Positions 1 through 5,809 of a DNA stretch of 6,081 nucleotides are shown piece by piece. Position numbers and translations under genes: made by a program. This DNA is from Acidobacteriota bacterium (lineage in GTDB: Bacteria; Acidobacteriota; Thermoanaerobaculia; Multivoradales; JAHEKO01): NCBI GenBank assembly GCA_030610025.1, contig JAUWSP010000184.1, positions 1 through 6,081 of the forward strand, read 5' to 3'. Under the pieces are notes generated by a model. That model was not told the origin of the DNA, made no database searches, and saw only the letters and a program-made list of their open reading frames with translations. Within the stretch, counting starts at the first letter, position 1, and every line of letters begins with the position of its first letter.

Positions 1-170
1 CGGGGGTCGAGAAAGACCTCGCGAATCGCTTCACCCAACGGCGTACCACCGGGCTCCTGCGCCACCTGGCACTCGACACCGTTGTCCTCCAACCAGTGAA
101 ATGCCTCTTGGAGATGGGTCGACTTACCGCTCCCGTCGAGTCCTTCGAAAGTGATGAAGAGCGCCGTCAT
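1..170 (-). CDS. tmk: Thymidylate kinase, N-terminal part (runs off the left edge)
   Basis: Thymidylate kinase phosphorylates dTMP to dTDP with ATP in the cytoplasm, an essential step of dTTP synthesis. The 56 visible residues, read from the ATG at 170-168, begin MTALFITFEGLDGSGKST. This holds the Walker A P-loop (about residues 10-18, with Lys16 and Ser17). The second family hallmark, EPGGTPLGEAIRE (residues 39-51), contacts the nucleotide monophosphate. The DRY/F motif and the LID region lie beyond the window edge. The ATG is chosen because it places the first beta-strand and P-loop at the usual distance from the N terminus; the Shine-Dalgarno match upstream is weak. The gene starts 30 bases after the stop of the DCC-family gene on the same strand, so the two are probably co-transcribed. 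Family identity is clear from the two motifs; only the truncation limits the call. Confidence 0.93.
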   Translation of the reverse strand, partial: MTALFITFEGLDGSGKSTHLQEAFHWLEDNGVECQVAQEPGGTPLGEAIREVFLDP

Positions 171-200
171 GAAGACGAAACTACCATGTACTTTCGAACA

Positions 201-611
201 TCACGGGTCGAATCGCCGGCGCTCTTCCGGCTGCACGACCGGGCAACCCTGGCTGGGTCGCGAAAACAGTCGAGCCCGCCGTGCTGCGACGGCATCGTAG
301 AGAGAATCCCTGTAGCGGCGCGGCAGCCAGGCCAGGACCCTTCCGAGGGCCCTCCAAACCCCGCCGAGATTCTCCAGAACATGAAGTGCACCCTCTGAGC
401 GCAGGAGGAATCGACCGTCACCAGACGAAACCACCAGGGTTTCAGGAAGGCGGCTTCGAACCACTTCGGGTACCTGGCTGAGGAAGGTCTCCCCCCGCAG
501 TGGAGCAAAACGAAAGTGTTCCTTTCGATCGTGGCGAAGAACGAAGCGAACAGCACGATGGCACAGACCACACTCACCATCGAAAAAGATCACCTCGGGG
601 TCTGCCGGCAT
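201..611 (-). CDS. DCC family (DUF393) thiol-disulfide oxidoreductase-like protein
   Basis: The 136-residue protein carries the family signature DGECGLCHRAVRF at residues 11-23, with the paired cysteines Cys14 and Cys17 right after the first hydrophobic strand (VIFF). The following RFAPLRGE (residues 34-41) is also typical. A C-terminal part rich in Arg and Tyr (RRYRDSLYDAVAARRARLF, about 98-116) matches the usual family ending, with a further Cys at 123. The family is predicted to have a thioredoxin-like fold and to act in thiol-disulfide exchange, but no substrate is established. No signal peptide is seen, so it is probably cytoplasmic. The reading frame stays open upstream to an ATG at 719; I choose the ATG at 611 because it gives the usual family length and start (MPADPEVIFFDGEC). 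An internal ATG at 653 would add 14 residues. No start has a strong ribosome binding site. It lies 30 bases before tmk and is divergent from pntAA. Confidence 0.85.
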   Translation of the reverse strand: MPADPEVIFFDGECGLCHRAVRFVLRHDRKEHFRFAPLRGETFLSQVPEVVRSRLPETLVVSSGDGRFLLRSEGALHVLENLGGVWRALGRVLAWLPRRYRDSLYDAVAARRARLFSRPSQGCPVVQPEERRRFDP

Positions 612-712
612 TTCATCGAAGGATAACTCGACACACAGGCAGTCAGTTCCCATCTCTGTTCCAGAACCGTGGAGGCTCCCAGATCCGGGGCCCGGTATTC
701 GTCTCTCGGCCC

Positions 713-741
713 TTGACATGTGACAGCGGTTGGAAGAGGAT
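713..741 (+). promoter_or_regulatory. Probable sigma70-type promoter of the pnt operon
   Basis: A perfect -35 hexamer TTGACA lies at 713-718. After a 17-base spacer comes GAGGAT at 736-741, which matches the -10 consensus at three positions, including the important second A and final T. Transcription would start near 748, leaving a leader of about 55 bases before the pntAA start at 804. The site is in the divergent gap and points toward pntAA. The -10 is weak, which would fit a promoter that needs an activator or is only moderately active. This is a pattern match only. Confidence 0.5.
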
Positions 742-774
742 TTCGAGTGGCGGCGGGTGCTTCATCTTCCACTC

Positions 775-788
775 CGGTCGAACGACCG
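775..788 (+). repeat. Short inverted repeat just upstream of pntAA start
   Basis: CGGTCG (775-780) and CGACCG (783-788) form a perfect six-base inverted repeat separated by AA. In RNA it would fold as a five-pair stem closed by a GAAC tetraloop. It ends 15 bases before the pntAA start codon, between the predicted transcription start and the ribosome binding region (GGGA, 798-801). It could be a small operator or a leader hairpin affecting translation. At this G+C content such a short repeat may also be chance. Confidence 0.3.
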
Positions 789-803
789 ACAACCCCTGGG
801 AAA

Positions 804-1946
804 ATGGTGAAAATACTGATTCCGAAAGAGAGACGCGCGGGTGAAACTCGCGTGGCAGCAACACCTGAAACAGTCAAGCGACTCATCAAGGACGGTTTCG
901 ATCTTCGGATCGAGGCCGGCGCCGGAGAGAATTCATTCCTACCGGATAAGGCCTATGAGGAAGTAGGCGGCAAGATCGTCGAGGGTGGCCCGTCAGCTTG
1001 GGCCGAGGCCGACGTCGTGCTCAAAGTCGCTCCCCCGGAGATCGACGAAATCGAGGCTCTGAAACCAGAAGCCATCGTCATCGGGCTCCTCGACCCCTAT
1101 CGCGAGCCCGAGATGGTGCGCCAGCTGGCCTCCGGCCGCATCACATCTCTGGCCATGGAGCTGGTGCCGCGAATCACGCGCGCTCAATCCATGGACGTCC
1201 TTTCTTCTCAAGCCAATATCGCCGGTTACAAGGCCGTCATCCTGGCCGCCAGCCGACTGACTCGCTACTTCCCTTTGCTGATGACGGCCGCGGGTACGAT
1301 TCCCCCGGCCAGGGTCGTGATCATGGGGGCAGGAGTCGCCGGCCTCCAGGCCGTGGCAACCGCCAAGCGCCTGGGCGCGATCGTAGAGGTCTCCGACATT
1401 CGAGAAGAGGTCAAGGAACAGGTCGAGTCGTTGGGCGGCCGGTTCATCGATCTGCCCTTCGAGGAGTCCGGAGAAGGGGCTGGAGGCTATGCCAAGGAGA
1501 TGGGCGAGGACTTCCTGCGTCGACAAAGAGAGATCCTGACCGAGCATGTCGGCGCAGCGGATGTGGTCATCACCACGGCGCAGGTGCCCGGCAAGCAGGC
1601 TCCGCGACTGCTGACCCGCGACATGGTCGACGCCATGCGCCCCGGCGCGGTGGTCGTCGATCTGGCGGCCGAGCAAGGGGGCAATTGCGAGCTCTCCCGG
1701 GCCGGCGAAGAAGTCGTCCACAACGGCGTGCTGATTCTCGGACCCGTGAATCTCGCCGCCAGCATGTCTCACGACGCGAGCATGGTCTACGCTCGCAATG
1801 TACTGGCTCTTCTAGAGGGCATGATGAAGGAAGAGTCCATCCAGATCGATCTGGAGGACGAGGTCGTGGCCGGCAGCCTGCTGACCCATGCAGGCGAGAT
1901 CGCCCACGCGCCAACGGCTGAGAAGCTGCGAGGAGAACAGCCATGA
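804..1946 (+). CDS. pntAA: NAD(P) transhydrogenase alpha-1 subunit (NAD(H)-binding domain I)
   Basis: This soluble subunit binds NADH and passes hydride to NADP+ held on PntB, coupled to proton entry across the inner membrane. The 380-residue length fits stand-alone alpha-1 subunits. The N terminus MVKILIPKERRAGETRVAATP is the start of the alanine dehydrogenase/PNT fold. Residues 123-142 (RITRAQSM then DVLSSQANIAGY) contain Arg123, Gln128, Asp131 and Ser134, with the same spacing as the catalytic R127/Q132/D135/S138 set of the Rhodospirillum rubrum domain I. The Rossmann dinucleotide loop GAGVAG is at 175-180, with acidic Asp198 at the end of the second strand, as expected for NAD(H). GGYAKEM near 227-233 is the mobile loop with its Tyr229. 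The start at 804 is preferred over an upstream in-frame ATG at 720, because homologues begin here and the extra 28 residues look non-protein-like. The stop overlaps the pntAB start by four bases (ATGA, 1943-1946). Alanine dehydrogenase is excluded by the pntAB-pntB context. Confidence 0.95.
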   Translation: MVKILIPKERRAGETRVAATPETVKRLIKDGFDLRIEAGAGENSFLPDKAYEEVGGKIVEGGPSAWAEADVVLKVAPPEIDEIEALKPEAIVIGLLDPYREPEMVRQLASGRITSLAMELVPRITRAQSMDVLSSQANIAGYKAVILAASRLTRYFPLLMTAAGTIPPARVVIMGAGVAGLQAVATAKRLGAIVEVSDIREEVKEQVESLGGRFIDLPFEESGEGAGGYAKEMGEDFLRRQREILTEHVGAADVVITTAQVPGKQAPRLLTRDMVDAMRPGAVVVDLAAEQGGNCELSRAGEEVVHNGVLILGPVNLAASMSHDASMVYARNVLALLEGMMKEESIQIDLEDEVVAGSLLTHAGEIAHAPTAEKLRGEQP

Positions 1947-2245
1947 TGGGACCCCTTCTGGTAGGAATCTATGTTTTTGTTCTGTCGATCTTCGTGGGCG
2001 TAGAGATCATCACGAAGATTCCGCCGACACTTCACACACCCCTGATGTCTGGAGCCAATGCCATTTCCGGCATCACCCTGGTCGGCTCCCTGGCCGCTGC
2101 AAGTAGCGGGGCGCTCGTGATGAGCAGCTTCTTCGCCTTTGTCGCGATCATCTTCGCCACCATCAACGTGGTGGGCGGTTTCCTGGTCACCGATCGCATG
2201 CTCGGCATGTTCAGCAAGAAGAAGAAGAAGAAGGCCACGTCATGA
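1943..2245 (+). CDS. pntAB: NAD(P) transhydrogenase alpha-2 subunit (membrane domain II part)
   Basis: This small integral membrane subunit forms part of the proton channel with the membrane half of PntB. The 100-residue protein has about three hydrophobic segments: roughly 4-23, 38-58 and 60-83. It shows the family motif PPTLHTPLMSGANAISGI (27-44). Position 42 is Ser, where the Thermus and mycobacterial type carries His (recalled from family knowledge). The protein ends in six consecutive Lys followed by ATS, a strongly basic tail likely on the cytoplasmic side. Translation is coupled to pntAA by the ATGA overlap, and a good Shine-Dalgarno AGGAG sits at 1931-1935. The stop overlaps the pntB start in the same way. 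A separate alpha-2 subunit marks the three-polypeptide form of the enzyme, unlike the fused alpha chain of Escherichia coli. Confidence 0.94.
   Translation: MMGPLLVGIYVFVLSIFVGVEIITKIPPTLHTPLMSGANAISGITLVGSLAAASSGALVMSSFFAFVAIIFATINVVGGFLVTDRMLGMFSKKKKKKATS
2216..2233 (+). repeat. Six tandem AAG codons at the end of pntAB
   Basis: Six perfect AAG triplets encode the hexalysine tail of PntAB. The last copy runs into AAGG (2231-2234), seven bases before the pntB start codon at 2242, so the repeat also supplies a purine-rich ribosome binding region for pntB. A triplet repeat changes in units of one codon, so slippage would alter tail length without breaking the frame. Confidence 0.8.
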
Positions 2246-3681
2246 ACGACGCTCTGAACAACATCATTGTCCCCGTTCTCTATCTGCTGTCGGCGGTTCT
2301 CTTCGTCTTCGGATTGAAGGGCCTGACACGGGTGCGCTCCGCTCGCCGAGGCAACGCCCTTGCAGCCTTGGCGATGCTCATCGCCATCGTGACGACGTTG
2401 CTGGACCTCGGCAGGGTGGACTACCAGTGGATCATCGCCGGCCTGATCGTCGGTGGCCTGGTCGGCGCCATCGCAGCCATCAAGGTCGAAATGACAGCGA
2501 TGCCCGAGATGGTCGCACTCTTCAATGGTTTCGGCGGTGGAGCGTCGGCTCTGGTGGCGCTGTCCATCGTGTGGAAAGTGCTCGTCGAGCCTGCCTACCC
2601 CGGATCGGCAGCCGCAGCGCTGGGTGGCGCCTCCGCCATCACCGCCTTCCTGTCGATCCTCATCGGCTCGATCACGCTGTCCGGCAGCTTCGTGGCTTTT
2701 CTGAAGCTGAGCGGCAAGATCGGTGGACAACCGACGCTGATACCGGCCCGACACGTGATCAACAGCGTGCTTTTCCTGGGCTGCGTGACGGCAGGGATCT
2801 ACATCGGATTCTTCAGCCATGAGCCCTCCAGCATGATGATGGGTGCTCTGGTGGCCACCATCATCAGCCTCATTCTGGGCGTGCTCATGGTGATTCCCAT
2901 CGGGGGCGCCGACATGCCGGTAATCATCTCCCTCCTGAACTCGCTATCCGGCCTCGCTGCCGCCATGACCGGCTTCGTGTTGAGCAACAACGTGCTCATC
3001 ATCAGCGGAGCCCTGGTCGGAGCCTCGGGCCTCATCCTGACGCAGATCATGTGCGTGGCGATGAACAGGACGCTCGGCAATGTCCTGTTCTCCGGCTTCG
3101 GCCAGGAGGGTGGCTCGGCGGATGCAGGAGAGTACGGCAACGTTCGCTCCTACAGTCCCGAAGAGGCCGCCATGGTTCTGGAGACCGTCGAGTCGCTAGT
3201 CATCGTCCCGGGCTACGGTCTCGCCGTGGCCCAGGCGCAGCACACGGTCAAGGAGCTCGCGGATCTGCTGCAAAAACGTGGGGTCAAGGTCAGCTACGCG
3301 ATTCATCCTGTGGCGGGTCGAATGCCCGGTCACATGAACGTGCTGCTGGCCGAAGCCGACGTGCCCTATGAGCAGTTGATCGAGATGGACAAAATCACTC
3401 CGGAGTTCAAGCAGACCGATGCCGTGCTCGTCGTGGGCGCCAACGACGTGGTGAATCCCGCGGCGGAGAAGGACCCGAAGAGCCCGATCGCCGGGATGCC
3501 GGTCCTTCAGGTCTGGGAAGCGCAAACGGTCATGATGATCAAGCGCTCCTTGAGTCCGGGTTTCGCGGGCATCAAGAACGAGCTTTTCGAGTACGACAAC
3601 AACATGATGGTCTTCGGCGACGCCAAGAAGGTCCTGCAGGAGATCGTCAGCGAGGTCAAGAGCCTGACCGCCGCGGCCTGA
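2242..3681 (+). CDS. pntB: NAD(P) transhydrogenase beta subunit (membrane domain II plus NADP(H)-binding domain III)
   Basis: PntB supplies most of the proton channel and the NADP(H) site of the transhydrogenase. Length (479 residues) is close to the usual 460-485. The N-terminal ~285 residues are largely hydrophobic, consistent with about nine membrane helices. The channel motif GGADMPV (221-227) has Asp224, and Asn233 lies nine residues on, matching E. coli Asp213 and Asn222. At the E. coli His91 position this protein has Asn95, in FNGFGGGASALVA (94-106). Domain III is complete: VPGYGLAVAQAQ (322-333), HPVAGRMPGHMNVLLAEA (355-372), VGANDVVNPAAE (398-409) and KRSLSPGFAGIKNELF (434-449). Lys434, Arg435 and Ser436 are the expected contacts to the NADP 2'-phosphate. 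The start at 2242 overlaps the pntAB stop. No T-rich terminator follows; an inverted repeat lies about 50 bases downstream. Confidence 0.96.
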   Translation: MNDALNNIIVPVLYLLSAVLFVFGLKGLTRVRSARRGNALAALAMLIAIVTTLLDLGRVDYQWIIAGLIVGGLVGAIAAIKVEMTAMPEMVALFNGFGGGASALVALSIVWKVLVEPAYPGSAAAALGGASAITAFLSILIGSITLSGSFVAFLKLSGKIGGQPTLIPARHVINSVLFLGCVTAGIYIGFFSHEPSSMMMGALVATIISLILGVLMVIPIGGADMPVIISLLNSLSGLAAAMTGFVLSNNVLIISGALVGASGLILTQIMCVAMNRTLGNVLFSGFGQEGGSADAGEYGNVRSYSPEEAAMVLETVESLVIVPGYGLAVAQAQHTVKELADLLQKRGVKVSYAIHPVAGRMPGHMNVLLAEADVPYEQLIEMDKITPEFKQTDAVLVVGANDVVNPAAEKDPKSPIAGMPVLQVWEAQTVMMIKRSLSPGFAGIKNELFEYDNNMMVFGDAKKVLQEIVSEVKSLTAAA

Positions 3682-3728
3682 CCTCGAATCCCGGCCAGAA
3701 CCCTCAGGCCGAAGCTGTTGGTACGCTC

Positions 3729-3763
3729 ACGGGGCGCCATCGCAGTTGCCGGTGGTGCCCCGT
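3729..3763 (+). repeat. 13-pair inverted repeat after pntB, overlapping the next promoter
   Basis: Arms 3729-3741 and 3751-3763 pair along 13 positions, two of them G-T, around a nine-base loop. The core is GGGGCGCCA against TGGTGCCCC. It is the strongest secondary structure I see in the gap. It lies 48 bases past the pntB stop, so it could end or process the pnt transcript, but no T tract follows on either strand, which argues against a classical intrinsic terminator. The predicted -35 element of the downstream gene begins in its loop, and the right arm covers most of the spacer. A DNA operator for a dimeric regulator is therefore equally possible. Confidence 0.55.
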
Positions 3764-3774
3764 CGGCGTAGAAT
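3746..3774 (+). promoter_or_regulatory. Probable sigma70-type promoter of the GCS2-CBS gene
   Basis: TTGCCG (3746-3751, four of six consensus bases) and TAGAAT (3769-3774, five of six) are separated by exactly 17 bases. Transcription would begin near 3781, giving a leader of about 97 bases. The match supports the fusion gene having its own promoter separate from the pnt operon. This is a pattern match only; the overlap with the inverted repeat suggests regulation. Confidence 0.5.
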
Positions 3775-3846
3775 CCCCAAGCAATAGGTCACCCGAGGCT
3801 CCGTTCCCCGAAGCAGCCCGACAGCCGGAGACAGCCCTCCTTTTGC

Positions 3847-3863
3847 GCCTGCTCGGGGCAGGC
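3847..3863 (+). promoter_or_regulatory. Leader hairpin next to the ribosome binding site of the GCS2-CBS gene
   Basis: GCCTGC (3847-3852) and GCAGGC (3858-3863) form a six-pair GC-rich stem with loop TCGGG. The Shine-Dalgarno-like AAGGG follows immediately at 3864-3868, nine bases before the ATG at 3878. The stem does not bury the AAGGG but abuts it, so it could affect ribosome access. The leader did not match any riboswitch class I can recognise by eye. Confidence 0.35.
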
Positions 3864-3877
3864 AAGGGCCAGTTGCG

Positions 3878-5791
3878 ATGGGCGAGCAACAAGTCAACAC
3901 TCAACTCGACGCCGAGCAGCTCAGGCTGTTCAGTCGCAAGCTGCTGACCGACCTCCGGGCGCTCGAGACCATGCTCGCCGACGGTTTCTTCGAGACCAAG
4001 GTGCGACGCATCGGGGCCGAGCAGGAGATGTTCCTGGTCGATCGGGATTGGCGCCCGGCCCTGGTCGCCCCAGAGCTTCTCGAGCGCATCGACGACCCCC
4101 ACTTCACCACGGAACTGGGGCGCTTCAATCTGGAATGCAACCTCGACCCGATCACACTGGGGGGAACCTCTCTCAGGGAGATGGAGCGGCAGCTCACGGT
4201 CCTGCTGCACAAGGCCCGTCTGGCCGCAGAGGGTCTAGAGGTCGAAGTCGTTCTGTGCGGCATTCTTCCGACTCTGGAAAAAGCCGATCTCAGCCTCGAG
4301 AACATGACGCCACGGCCGCGATACTTCGCCCTCAACGAGGCGATAAGCCGGCTGCGCGGCGAGCACTACCACCTGCACCTCAAGGGTCGCGATGAGATCA
4401 ACGTCACGCACGACAACGTCATGCTGGAGTCCTGCAATACCAGCTTCCAGGTGCACTTCCAGGTGAAGCCCGAGAATTTCGCCCGTCTCTACAACGTCGC
4501 TCAAGCGGTGGCCGCTCCGGTTCTGGCAGCCACCACCAACTCGCCCATGCTGTTCGGAAGACAGCTCTGGAGGGAGACCCGGATCGGCCTGTTCCAGCAA
4601 TCGATCGACACGCGCTCCCCTGCTGGGCACCCCAGGATGCAAAGCCCGCGCGTGAGCTTCGGTCGGCGGTGGGTCGACGAGTCGGTCGTTGAGATCTACA
4701 AGGAGGACATCTCCCGCTTTCGGGTCCTCATGAGCACCGAGGTGGACGAGGATCCGTTCGAGGTCATGGAGCGCGGGACGGCGCCTCAGCTGCAAGCTCT
4801 TCGCCTGCACAACGGCACGATCTATCGGTGGAATCGGCCCTGCTATGGAGTTTCGGACGGCAAGGCGCATCTTCGCATCGAGAATCGGATTCTCCCGGCC
4901 GGTCCGACACCGCTCGACGAAGTGGCCAACGCCGCTTTATGGTTCGGCCTGCTGAACGGAGTGTCCACAGTCTTCCCGGACGTAACCGAGGTGATGGAGT
5001 TCGACGTCGCGCGGGAGAACTTCGTTGCCGCCGCTCGCCTGGGTCTGGGAGCCCACTTGAGCTGGCCCGAGAGAGGGAACATTCCGGCCCAGCAGCTCCT
5101 CCTGGTGGAGTTGCTGCCCGTGGCTCGGCAGGGTCTGCAGGAGCTCGACACCGATTCGTCCGATATCGATCGATACCTGGGCATCATCGAGGAGAGAGTT
5201 CGCAGCCTGCGCACCGGATCTCAATGGCAAGTGGACTCCTACGACAAGATGAAATGCGACGGATCGCAGGCCGAGTGCCTTTCGGCCATCGTGGCAGCCA
5301 CGGTCAGTCGACAACGCACCGAGCAGCCCGTTCATACCTGGGAACTGGCCTCGCTCGAGGAGGCCGGGGACGGCAAGAAGCATCACCTACGGGTCGGCCA
5401 GCTGATGACCACCGACTTGTTCACGGTCAACCAGGATGAGCTGGTGGACATCGTGGCCTGTGTCATGAACTGGCATCACATTCGCCATGTTCCGGTCGAG
5501 GACAACCTTCACCGGCTTGTGGGACTGGTCACCTATCGTTCACTGCTGAGACTGCTGGCCGACAATACCGCCGGAGAGGAACATCGCCCTGTCCCCGTCA
5601 GCGAAATCATGAAGACCGATCTGGTGACGGCTCGAGCCTCGATGTCCACGCTCGAAGCCATCCGGCTGATGCGAGACCGCGGCGTCAGTTGCCTGCCTGT
5701 CGTCGACAAACGGAAGCGGCTGGTGGGCATCGTCACGGAGCGGGACTTCATGTCCATTGCCGGTCGCTTGCTGGAGGCCTACCTCAGCTAG
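3878..5791 (+). CDS. GCS2-type glutamate-cysteine-ligase-like protein fused to two CBS domains
   Basis: The 637-residue protein has two parts. Residues ~15-450 match the GCS2 carboxylate-amine ligase fold. The metal/ATP motif GAEQE (46-50) has Glu48 and Glu50. ELGRFNLECN (79-88) has Glu86, CNTSFQVHFQV (186-196) is the conserved strand, and HLRIENRILPAGPT (331-344) has Glu335 and Arg337. GCS2 enzymes join glutamate or a similar acid to an amine with ATP; here the substrates are unknown. Residues ~503-635 form a CBS pair: VGQLMTTDLFTV (506-517) to GLVTYRSLLRLL (549-560), then VSEIMKTDLVTA (574-585) to GIVTERDF (617-624). CBS pairs usually bind adenine nucleotides and regulate the attached domain. 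No signal peptide or membrane segment is seen, so it is cytoplasmic. The ATG at 3878 has AAGGG upstream. The lipoprotein gene follows after 18 bases. Function as true gamma-glutamylcysteine synthetase is possible but not shown. Confidence 0.85.
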   Translation: MGEQQVNTQLDAEQLRLFSRKLLTDLRALETMLADGFFETKVRRIGAEQEMFLVDRDWRPALVAPELLERIDDPHFTTELGRFNLECNLDPITLGGTSLREMERQLTVLLHKARLAAEGLEVEVVLCGILPTLEKADLSLENMTPRPRYFALNEAISRLRGEHYHLHLKGRDEINVTHDNVMLESCNTSFQVHFQVKPENFARLYNVAQAVAAPVLAATTNSPMLFGRQLWRETRIGLFQQSIDTRSPAGHPRMQSPRVSFGRRWVDESVVEIYKEDISRFRVLMSTEVDEDPFEVMERGTAPQLQALRLHNGTIYRWNRPCYGVSDGKAHLRIENRILPAGPTPLDEVANAALWFGLLNGVSTVFPDVTEVMEFDVARENFVAAARLGLGAHLSWPERGNIPAQQLLLVELLPVARQGLQELDTDSSDIDRYLGIIEERVRSLRTGSQWQVDSYDKMKCDGSQAECLSAIVAATVSRQRTEQPVHTWELASLEEAGDGKKHHLRVGQLMTTDLFTVNQDELVDIVACVMNWHHIRHVPVEDNLHRLVGLVTYRSLLRLLADNTAGEEHRPVPVSEIMKTDLVTARASMSTLEAIRLMRDRGVSCLPVVDKRKRLVGIVTERDFMSIAGRLLEAYLS

Positions 5792-5809
5792 GAGAAGCTG
5801 ATCTCGACC

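Noticed and set aside
96..398. 100-codon plus-strand frame opposite tmk and the DCC gene
   Set aside because: It runs antisense to two genes with clear family motifs and shows none of its own.
500..844. 114-codon plus-strand frame across the divergent gap
   Set aside because: It overlaps the DCC gene and the pntAA start in another frame and its sequence resembles no protein domain; the gap is better explained as regulatory.
993..1772. 259-codon open frame on the minus strand opposite pntAA
   Set aside because: Same reason: it is antisense to a well-conserved gene, has low-complexity composition and no family signature.
804..1946. Alanine dehydrogenase as an alternative name for the pntAA product
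   Set aside because: The fold is shared, but the RxxxxQxxDxxS pattern with transhydrogenase spacing, the GGYAKEM mobile loop and overlap with pntAB and pntB show it is transhydrogenase domain I.
2032..2820. 262-codon open frame on the minus strand opposite pntAB and pntB
   Set aside because: It is the antisense shadow of high-G+C coding sequence; its composition is rich in Asp, His, Gln and Arg with no recognisable motif, whereas the plus strand encodes clear conserved proteins.
3729..3763. Classical rho-independent terminator of the pnt operon
   Set aside because: The stem is strong but there is no T tract on either side; it is reported as an inverted repeat instead.
3781..3877. Possible riboswitch in the GCS2-CBS leader
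   Set aside because: The leader of about 97 bases has a small hairpin but I could not match it to the cobalamin, SAH or other riboswitch consensus I know; only the hairpin is reported.
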